Of a stretch of 18,892 nucleotides of DNA, positions 13,292 to 18,892 are shown piece by piece. The notes under the pieces are model-generated. The model did no database searches. It had not been told where the DNA came from and saw nothing but the letters and a program-made list of their open reading frames with translations. Positions within the stretch are counted from its first letter, which is position 1. Every line of letters starts with the position of its first letter. Source of the DNA: JACQFZ01 sp036396275 (GTDB lineage: Bacteria > Pseudomonadota > Gammaproteobacteria > Acidiferrobacterales > Sulfurifustaceae); assembly GCA_036396275.1 (NCBI GenBank), contig DASWLD010000021.1:1-18892 (forward strand). The letters are read 5' to 3'. The translations under genes and the position numbers were made by a program.

Positions 13292-13397
13292 CCTTCCCCC
13301 TGGATGGGGGGAAGGTTGGGATGGGGGTGAGACGTTGCGGTCCGTGCACGGTTGACGCTGCACCCCCACCCTCGCCCTCCCCCTTCCAGGGGGAGGG
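13292..13397. repeat. Cruciform-like inverted repeat made of two hairpins
   Basis: Left hairpin: CCTTCCCCC (13292-13300) with GGGGGAAGG (13307-13315). Right hairpin: CCCTCCCCC (13375-13383) with GGGGGAGGG (13389-13397). The left block plus its GATGGGGGTG tail is an imperfect inverted copy of the right block plus its CACCCCCACC lead, around a spacer of about 31 bases. The composition resembles the element at 4697-4795. It lies between the two CCCCCGGC terminator hairpins. Confidence 0.55.
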
Positions 13398-13444
13398 AAA
13401 TATATATTTGTGGCGACCGCCGCATAGGTCAAACCTCGGAGAGT

Positions 13445-13471
13445 CCCCCGGCAGAGCCGGGGGTTTACCTT
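13445..13471 (+). terminator. Second CCCCCGGC/GCCGGGGG terminator hairpin
   Basis: CCCCCGGC (13445-13452), loop AGA, GCCGGGGG (13456-13463), followed by TTTACCTT. The stem is identical to that of the terminator 231 bases upstream and differs in one loop base. It would back up plus-strand termination. On the minus strand the hairpin is followed by ACTCTCC, so it is a poorer terminator for the thpR operon. Confidence 0.6.
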
Positions 13472-13497
13472 AAACTGAATTAGGTTATAAACCCCTA

Positions 13498-14049
13498 CTA
13501 ACCGCTGGCGCCGCTCCTCTCCCCTAGCGGCCAACGTTTCACCACTGTGTAGTCCGATCCGCGCGGCGTCGGCGTCGACGACGCCAAGCAATAATCCCGC
13601 ACACACCACTCGATCGGCGCGATTGTCGGCTTCCCGCGCAGGCGGCGGACATGTCGTGCGACGCTCACGTGCGCGCGGAACGGCCGAGCGTCCGGCGCGT
13701 AACCGCACGACGCGAGAGCGCGGTTGAGCGATGCCATCAGCTGTGTCAAAGGTTCCGGAACTTCAGGCGCGGCCAGCCAGACGATTCCGGTACGGCGGCG
13801 CCATTGGATCGCGACCAGATGCAAATTGAACGCCGGCACGGTGCCGGATGCGGCCGCGTTTTCGACGCACGCACGCCGTGCGGCGTCGCAGTCGCCGAGA
13901 AACGCGAGCGTCATATGCAGATTGGTTGGCGCAATTAACCGGCCGCTCTCCAATGCGAGCCCTCGAGACATCGACGCAATTTGCGCACCCAGCTCCACCG
14001 GCGGCCATAAGCCTAGAAACAGGCGCTCCAACGTACCGCTCCGCCCCAT
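13498..14049 (-). CDS. thpR: RNA 2',3'-cyclic phosphodiesterase (2'-5' RNA ligase family)
   Basis: A 183-residue protein of the 2H phosphoesterase superfamily, matching bacterial ThpR/LigT in length and order. It has an N-terminal RLFLGLWPP, first catalytic motif NLHMTLAFLG with His45-Met-Thr47, and second motif FRAHVSVAR with His127-Val-Ser129. The second tetrapeptide is HxS instead of the common HxT, a tolerated variant in 2H enzymes. The family opens 2',3'-cyclic phosphates on RNA ends to 2'-phosphates and can also join 2'-5' RNA. It is cytoplasmic. It starts 6 bases after the RND pump stop codon, so it is the last gene of that operon. No functional link to efflux is known to me. A CGCCT-rich stretch gives no clear ribosome binding site. 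Confidence 0.9.
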   Translation of the reverse strand: MGRSGTLERLFLGLWPPVELGAQIASMSRGLALESGRLIAPTNLHMTLAFLGDCDAARRACVENAAASGTVPAFNLHLVAIQWRRRTGIVWLAAPEVPEPLTQLMASLNRALASCGYAPDARPFRAHVSVARHVRRLRGKPTIAPIEWCVRDYCLASSTPTPRGSDYTVVKRWPLGERSGASG

Positions 14050-14055
14050 TCGGGC

Positions 14056-17000
14056 TCAGGCGGCCTCTCGCGCGGCGCGGGCGATCTCTTTCTCTCGGAA
14101 CACAACGTCACCGCGGCCGCGCTCGAACCTCGACAGCAGCTCGTACACGCACGGCACGACAAACAGCGTCAATAGCGTCGACACCATCACGCCGCCGATA
14201 ACCGCCAGCGCCATCGACACGCGCGTCTCGGCCCCCGGCCCGATCGCTAAGGCGAGCGGCGCCGCGGCCGCCACGATCGCGAACGACGTCATCAAGATCG
14301 GACGCAGGCGGATCGGGCAGGCCTTCAGCAACGCCGCGCGCACCGACGCTTCGCCGCGATCGCGAACCTGATTGGTGAAATCGACCAATAGGATCGAGTT
14401 CTTTTTGACGATGCCCATGAGCAGGATCAACCCGATGAAGCTGTACACATTGAGCGATTGCGCCAACACCAATAGCGTGAGAAGGGCGCCCGACAGGCTG
14501 AACGGCAGCGCCATCAGCACCGTAACGGGGTGCACGAAACTGTTGAACTGCGATGCCAGTACCATGTACGAAACCAGAATACCCAAGAGCAACGCGAACA
14601 GAAGATCGCCGAACGATTCCTGAAACGTCTGCGAACCGCCGACAAACTGGGCGTGGTAGCCGTCCGGCAGCACTTCCCGGGTGATCTGCTGTGCCGCCGC
14701 CAGCGCCCTGTCTTGCGAGGCGCCGGTTTTCACGTTCGCAAACACCTTGATCGCGCGCTCGCGATTGTAGCGGCTGATTTGCGCGTAGCTCGACCGCTCC
14801 TGAATACGCACGACCTCGGCCAGTGGGATCAGCTCGCCGCGGTTGTTCCTAACGTACAGCCCCTTGATGCGGTCGGCGCGGTCACGATCCGACTCCTGCA
14901 ACTGCAACCGCACATCGTAGCGATGCCCGCCCGAGGAGTACTGTCCGGCGACGACGCTGCCGACCAGCGCGTTCACGGTCTCCGAAATCGCGTTGATGCT
15001 GACGCCGCGCGTCGCGGCGCGTGCGCGGTCCGGAATGATCTGTATTTCAGGCTTTCCTTTGAGGTAGTCGCTGTCCGTGTCCGTCACCAAACCGGTCGCA
15101 TCGAGCTTGTCGATGATGGTCTGTGAGTAGTCGGCCAGTTTCTCCCAGTTCGGTCCCTGCACGGTAAATTCCACCGGGAAACCGCGCGAGGCGGCGAAGC
15201 CGCGCATCGATAGATCCTGAATCGAAACTTTCAGGTCGGGAATCTTTCGGAGCGCTCCGCGCGAGACGTCCATCAGATCCTGTTGACTAAGCACACGACC
15301 AGTTTTTGGATCCACCGGTCGCTCAGCCCGCGGCGTTAAGCTCACGAAGATAAAACCGGTATTGGCCTGACCCCCGCGACCGAAGCCGCCGACGGCGGCG
15401 TAGGTTCGCACCACCTCCGGCCGCGCATTGAAGAACTTCTCCGCTTCGAGCACCTTGCTGTTGGTATACGCCATCGACGAGTCGACCGGCGTTTGCAGTC
15501 GCGCAATGAAGGTGCCTTGATCTTGGGGCGGTAAGAACTCCTTCTTGAGCGGTGCGATCGCCAGCAACGACGCGACGAAGAACGCGACCGATCCGATGAT
15601 CACGAGCCAACGAAATCGCAATGCCACCTCCAGCGCGCGCCGGTAGGACGAGGCCAGGTGGCGAAACACGAAGTCCGCGGCCCGCCCGATGCGGGTGGTG
15701 CGCGTGCCGGGCTCGACGAACTGCGACGAACGCATCGGGGTCAGCGTCAACGCCTCGAGCAGCGACAGCAACACCGCAACCGTCATGGTGATGCCGAATT
15801 GGAAAAAGAACTTTCCGATGACCCCGCCCATGAACGCCACCGGTAAAAAGATCGCAACGACCGCGAGGGTGGAAGCCAACGCGGCAAAGGTGACCTGGCG
15901 CGCGCCCTTCAGCGCCGCTTGGACCCGGCTCTCGCCCTGCTCGCGATGGCGCACGATGTTCTCGAGCACCATGATCGCGTCGTCGACCACGATACCGATG
16001 GCGAGGCTCAAGCCGAGAAGCGTGAAGGTATTGAGCGTAAAGCCGAAGAAGTAGAGAACGATGAACGTACCGATAATCGACGTCGGTATCGCCAGGATCA
16101 CGTTCAGCGTCGCGGTCCAGCTTCCGAGGAACAGCCAGCACACGAGCGCCGTCACCAGCGCCGACAGCACCAGCGTGAACTTGAATTCATCCACCGAGTC
16201 CTCGACGAACTTGGTCGTTTCGAAATTCACGCCGAGATTCATACCGGCCGGCAACTGCGGTATGACTTCCGCCATGCGTTGCTTGACGGCGCGCCCTACT
16301 TCCACCGCGTTCGATCCGCGTTGCTTGCGGATGCCGATGCCGACGGCGAGATCGCCGTTCGCGCGCGAGATGCGGCGAATGTCGTCGAGACCGTCTTCGA
16401 CCTTGGCGATCTGCTTCAAATCGATGTGCGTGTAGATCGGCTGGCCGCCGCGCTGATTGATCGAGAGGCGTTCGAATTCCTGGGGCGACTTCGCTTCGCC
16501 GAGCGTACGCACGTCATATTCCGTGCGTCCGCTCGAGATTTGCCCGGCCGGCAATTCCGAGTGTTCCCGCTTGATCGCGCCCAACACGTCGGTGACCGCC
16601 AACTCGTAGCGGTTCAACGCCTGTCCCGAAATCCAAATGCGCAAGTTCGGGTCGACGTACCCGCCGAGCACTATCTCGCCGACGCCGCTGACCGAGGAGA
16701 ATCGGTCCTTCAGCGCGTCCTTCACGTAGCGCATCAGCTCGCGCGGCTCGTGCTTGTTGCTGCTCAACGCGAGCCAAATGATCGGCTGATCTTCGGGATT
16801 GGTCTTGCTGATCGTCGGCGGCTCGATCTCGCTCGGCAACAAGCGCTGCGCGGCGGCCACCTTGTTCTGCACGTCTTGCAGCGCCTGCGCGATGTCGCGC
16901 TCGAGTCCGAACTCGACGCTCACGGTCCCGTTCGCGTAGCGCGCCACCGACGACACGCTTTTCACGCCCTCGACGGTCAGCACGGCATCCTCGATGATGT

Positions 17001-17193
17001 CGAGAACGTTCGTTTCGACGATCTCGGGCGCGGCGCCCGGATATACCACGTTCACCGACACCACCGGAAAGTCGACGTCCGGCAGCTGACTGATTCCCAT
17101 GCGCGATCCGCCGATCCAGCCGAAAATGATCAGCGCCGCCATCAACATCCAGGCGAACACCGGTCGGCGAATCGAGATCTCGGGTAGATTCAT
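14056..17193 (-). CDS. RND-family efflux pump permease (AcrB/MexB-like, HAE1)
   Basis: A 1045-residue inner-membrane RND permease of full length. It starts MNLPEISIRRPVFAW, with the first transmembrane helix at about 13-30. The large periplasmic loop follows, then helices 2-6, with the proton-relay pair Asp404-Asp405 in IGIVVDDAIMVLEN. A second periplasmic loop and the C-terminal helices follow, with Lys930-Lys931 in GIVKKN matching the conserved relay lysine. It should export hydrophobic or amphiphilic compounds using proton-motive force; the substrate cannot be read from sequence. The tail (RFERGRGDVVFREKEIARAAREAA, last 24 residues, rich in Arg/Glu) is cytoplasmic. Its ATG overlaps the tolC-like stop by 4 bases, so translation is coupled. 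No periplasmic adaptor (MFP) gene is present on either side. Confidence 0.95.
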   Translation of the reverse strand: MNLPEISIRRPVFAWMLMAALIIFGWIGGSRMGISQLPDVDFPVVSVNVVYPGAAPEIVETNVLDIIEDAVLTVEGVKSVSSVARYANGTVSVEFGLERDIAQALQDVQNKVAAAQRLLPSEIEPPTISKTNPEDQPIIWLALSSNKHEPRELMRYVKDALKDRFSSVSGVGEIVLGGYVDPNLRIWISGQALNRYELAVTDVLGAIKREHSELPAGQISSGRTEYDVRTLGEAKSPQEFERLSINQRGGQPIYTHIDLKQIAKVEDGLDDIRRISRANGDLAVGIGIRKQRGSNAVEVGRAVKQRMAEVIPQLPAGMNLGVNFETTKFVEDSVDEFKFTLVLSALVTALVCWLFLGSWTATLNVILAIPTSIIGTFIVLYFFGFTLNTFTLLGLSLAIGIVVDDAIMVLENIVRHREQGESRVQAALKGARQVTFAALASTLAVVAIFLPVAFMGGVIGKFFFQFGITMTVAVLLSLLEALTLTPMRSSQFVEPGTRTTRIGRAADFVFRHLASSYRRALEVALRFRWLVIIGSVAFFVASLLAIAPLKKEFLPPQDQGTFIARLQTPVDSSMAYTNSKVLEAEKFFNARPEVVRTYAAVGGFGRGGQANTGFIFVSLTPRAERPVDPKTGRVLSQQDLMDVSRGALRKIPDLKVSIQDLSMRGFAASRGFPVEFTVQGPNWEKLADYSQTIIDKLDATGLVTDTDSDYLKGKPEIQIIPDRARAATRGVSINAISETVNALVGSVVAGQYSSGGHRYDVRLQLQESDRDRADRIKGLYVRNNRGELIPLAEVVRIQERSSYAQISRYNRERAIKVFANVKTGASQDRALAAAQQITREVLPDGYHAQFVGGSQTFQESFGDLLFALLLGILVSYMVLASQFNSFVHPVTVLMALPFSLSGALLTLLVLAQSLNVYSFIGLILLMGIVKKNSILLVDFTNQVRDRGEASVRAALLKACPIRLRPILMTSFAIVAAAAPLALAIGPGAETRVSMALAVIGGVMVSTLLTLFVVPCVYELLSRFERGRGDVVFREKEIARAAREAA

Positions 17194-18500
17194 TGCTTGT
17201 CTCTTTCCGGTTGAACCGGCCGGCGCGCGGCGGCGGCCTCCAAACGTACGTAATCGAGTTTGCTCGCGAATCGGACGCGATCCAATGCGCGCCGATTCTG
17301 TTGCAGCGCAGTCAGCGCTTGCAGCACGTCGAGATTCGTCACGAGACCCAGGCGGTAGTCACGCACCTGAGCTTCGTAGTTTTTGAGCGCCGCCTCGGTC
17401 GCGGCCGTCAGCGCATCGATCTGTAAACGATCGTACTCCACGCTCCGATACGACGCCCGCACTTCCTGCTCCGCCAACCGCCGAGCTTGGCTCAGGCCCA
17501 ACTCCGCTTGGGTACGCTGGGACGCCGCCGAACGCACTTGCGACTGAATCGCACCGCCCGTATAGAGCGGCACCGTCAGGGCGATACCGACGTCCCAATC
17601 CACGTCCTCCAGGCTGCCCGTTCGCTTTAAATAATGGTTGCCGGTAAGGTCGACCGACGGCAGGCGCGCACCCTTGGCAATTTCGATGCTTTCCTGCGCC
17701 GCCGTAAGACGCTGCCGATTCACTTGTACGTCCGGGCGCCGGTCGATCCGCGCCAAGTACGCCTCGAGCGGTTCTGGTCGCGGTGGCACCCATTCGGTAT
17801 CGCGCAAGGGGGTCTGCGCGCCGAGCCCGCTCAGAAACGCGAACGTTTCGCGTGCAACGAGGTTCTGCCCGCGTAGTTGCTCCACCTCCGCCTTCAGCGT
17901 GCTGATCGCGCTCTGTACCGTCAAGATTTCGCTCGCGCGCGAACGGCCGATGCGAACGCGCGCGCGTATCTCGCTCTCGCGCTTTGAGTTCTGTTCGATT
18001 TCCTGGTCGAGATTTACCAGCTCCTGCTCGATCGAAAGAATGTTGAAGAAATTCTGGGCTACGTCCTTGAACAGTTGCAGGCGCGCGGCGTCGTAGTTGA
18101 ACTGCTCGGCGCCGATCAGCGCCTGCGATTGGCGCAGCGCCGCGAACTCGCGAAAGCCGCGAAACAGCGGCTGGGTCGCGCTCAGCCGCACGAGCGGTTG
18201 GCGGCTCGGTATCGTCGCGCCATCGATCGTTCCGCGTGCCGCCGATTCCTGCCGTGTATACGACGCGAGACCTTCCACGGTCGGATACAGCGCGGCGGAC
18301 GCTTGTTGATAGCGTTCTTCGGCCTGTTGAATCGATTCAACCTGCGCGGCAACAACCTCACTGCGCTGGAGAGCCGCCGCGAAGTAGTCGTCGAGGGTCA
18401 ACGCGTCAGCGGCGTCCGCGCAAAATGCCGGGGCGCTCGCCGCCAGCGCGCACCCGAACCAAACGAGCCGGGCGCAAACGCGCGGGGCAAGCTTACTCAT
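17190..18500 (-). CDS. TolC-family outer-membrane efflux channel
   Basis: A 436-residue outer-membrane factor counted from the ATG at 18500. A TTG seven codons further upstream is possible, but it lies inside a terminator-like hairpin. The signal peptide is MSKLAPRVCARLVWFGCALA...APAFCA, with likely cleavage before DAADALTLDDYF. Two OEP repeats follow, with the usual features: ALYPTVEGLASYTRQES, LRLSATQPLFRG-type segments, LFKDVAQNFFNIL, and in the second half GARLPSVDLTGNHYL and ALTVPLYTGG. The C-terminal region has the helical YRLGLVTNLDVLQALTAL. It forms the trimeric channel for the RND pump encoded next, with a 4-base overlap. No clear Shine-Dalgarno was found. Confidence 0.93.
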   Translation of the reverse strand: MSKLAPRVCARLVWFGCALAASAPAFCADAADALTLDDYFAAALQRSEVVAAQVESIQQAEERYQQASAALYPTVEGLASYTRQESAARGTIDGATIPSRQPLVRLSATQPLFRGFREFAALRQSQALIGAEQFNYDAARLQLFKDVAQNFFNILSIEQELVNLDQEIEQNSKRESEIRARVRIGRSRASEILTVQSAISTLKAEVEQLRGQNLVARETFAFLSGLGAQTPLRDTEWVPPRPEPLEAYLARIDRRPDVQVNRQRLTAAQESIEIAKGARLPSVDLTGNHYLKRTGSLEDVDWDVGIALTVPLYTGGAIQSQVRSAASQRTQAELGLSQARRLAEQEVRASYRSVEYDRLQIDALTAATEAALKNYEAQVRDYRLGLVTNLDVLQALTALQQNRRALDRVRFASKLDYVRLEAAAARRPVQPERDKQ

Positions 18501-18507
18501 GGCGCAC

Positions 18508-18528
18508 AAAAAAGCCGCCAACGGCGGT
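18508..18528 (-). terminator. Terminator-like hairpin in the leader of the pump operon
   Basis: On the minus strand ACCGCC (18528-18523 side), loop GTT, GGCGGC is followed directly by TTTTTT (18513-18508), then GTGCGCC and the tolC-like ATG at 18500. The stem is five GC pairs (18515-18519 with 18523-18527), short but GC-rich, and the T6 tract is perfect. This has the form of an intrinsic terminator placed 7 bases before a start codon in the direction of transcription, suggesting attenuation or a position where the message begins late. Confidence 0.45.
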
Positions 18529-18651
18529 AAGAAATTTTGGGACTCGCGTCGCGCATTCGGCGTCTCGGTCAGGCTTTTGATCGGCCCAAGCCGATAATGT
18601 TAGCGGAGCCTGTCTCCAGCGGACAGCCGGTCGCCGTCGCTCTAACAGGTT

Positions 18652-18682
18652 GCTGAAAAAGTCCATCCTGGTCTTTTTCAGC
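18652..18682. repeat. GCTGAAAAAG inverted repeat between divergent genes
   Basis: GCTGAAAAAG (18652-18661) is exactly complementary to CTTTTTCAGC (18673-18682), with an 11-base loop. It is preceded by AACAGGTT, giving AACAGGTTGCTGAAAAAG, a phrase that recurs in dispersed repeats and near insertion-sequence ends in proteobacteria. It lies midway in the 282-base gap between the pump operon and the gene at 18783. It can look like a bidirectional terminator, but it lies between divergent genes. Confidence 0.5.
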
Positions 18683-18747
18683 TCGCCGCTAAAAAAGCGC
18701 AGCACACGGGTCAACCTTCGCTCCAGTGACCGCGTTGTTACGGAATA

Positions 18748-18762
18748 GCCGCTGCAAGCGGC
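18748..18762 (+). promoter_or_regulatory. Small hairpin in the 5' leader of the exported-protein gene
   Basis: GCCGCT (18748-18753), loop GCA, AGCGGC (18757-18762). The perfect six-base-pair stem ends 7 bases before the GGAGGAG ribosome binding site (18770-18776). It leaves the ribosome binding site open, so it may stabilise the message end rather than block translation. Confidence 0.3.
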
Positions 18763-18782
18763 ATTCGTCGGAGGAGCCCGAA

Positions 18783-18892
18783 ATGAAAAAGGTCTATCTG
18801 GTTTTGCCCCTATTTCTGGCACTGGGAACGAATGCCCAGGCTTTCGAAGCGGTCGCGCGCGTGGTAAAAGTCGTGCCGATCACGCAAACCGT
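18783..18892 (+). CDS. Small exported protein, N-terminal part (possibly glycine-zipper 2TM family)
   Basis: Translation starts at ATG 18783, six bases after a strong GGAGGAG (18770-18776), and runs out of the window after 36 residues. Residues 1-20 (MKKVYLVLPLFLALGTNAQA) are a clear Sec signal peptide with AQA cleavage. The visible mature start is FEAVARVVKVVPITQT. A mature N-terminus of the form ARVVxVxPI is typical of the glycine-zipper 2TM (Rick_17kDa-like/YMGG) outer-membrane-associated proteins, but the diagnostic glycine-zipper region lies outside the window, so the family call is tentative. It is divergent from the pump operon. Confidence 0.6.
   Translation, partial: MKKVYLVLPLFLALGTNAQAFEAVARVVKVVPITQT

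Noticed and set aside
15919..17187. Plus-strand open frame of 422 codons opposite the RND gene
   Set aside because: Low-complexity, Arg/Asp/His-rich antisense product with no domain-like features. The opposite strand is a complete RND permease.
18501..18521. TTG at 18521 as the start of the TolC-like protein
   Set aside because: It lies inside a terminator-like hairpin and has no ribosome binding site. The ATG at 18500 gives a normal signal peptide.

Overview
The window looks like chromosomal DNA of a high-GC (roughly 60% by eye) Gram-negative proteobacterium. The evidence is an outer-membrane TolC/RND pair, a BepA-type periplasmic protease, a PilT-family retraction ATPase, AvtA and a DUF3391/HD-GYP protein. 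SoxYZ and TusA suggest a sulfur-oxidising gamma- or betaproteobacterial lineage. That placement is inference, because no rRNA or other phylogenetic marker is present. No phage, integrase, transposase, CRISPR array, tRNA or rRNA was seen.

Layout. 1-1.8 kb: the end of a glutaminyl cyclotransferase gene, a convergent SDR oxidoreductase, and a translationally coupled ABM-like/GFA-like pair. 1.9-3.9 kb: a peroxiredoxin with an unusual Lys/Arg-rich tail, followed 15 bases later by a PIN-PhoH ATPase. 3.9-4.9 kb: an addiction-module antitoxin gene whose overlapping ParE/RelE-type toxin gene is broken, then a cluster of palindromic repeats. 4.9-8.5 kb: an exported alpha/beta hydrolase and a divergent AvtA-like aminotransferase, then a convergent PilT/PilU-family ATPase. 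8.7-11.4 kb: tusA, divergent from bepA, which is followed by soxY and soxZ. 11.4-13.5 kb: a 507-base gap with repeats, an HD-GYP phosphodiesterase, and a structured region bracketed by two near-identical terminator hairpins. 13.5-18.5 kb, minus strand: a tightly packed TolC-like/RND pump/ThpR operon. 18.8 kb: the start of a small exported protein gene.

How the genes work together. Clear operon signals are the ABM/GFA 4-base overlap, the antitoxin/toxin 4-base overlap, the tolC/RND 4-base overlap with thpR 6 bases downstream, bcp-phoH, and soxY-soxZ. The pump operon carries an outer-membrane channel and an inner-membrane permease but no periplasmic adaptor gene.

Most notable points. (1) SoxY is full length but stops exactly where the sulfur-carrying C-terminal GGCGG arm should be, and neither SoxY nor SoxZ contains any cysteine. 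(2) A toxin gene has lost its middle while its antitoxin stays intact. (3) A perfect hairpin covers the ribosome binding site of the hydrolase and contains a five-codon upstream reading frame. (4) A terminator-like hairpin with a T6 tract ends 7 bases before the pump operon start codon. (5) A peroxiredoxin carries a histone-like basic tail. I see no convincing wholly new multi-gene system. The unusual signals are variant or decaying versions of known families and RNA or DNA structures.
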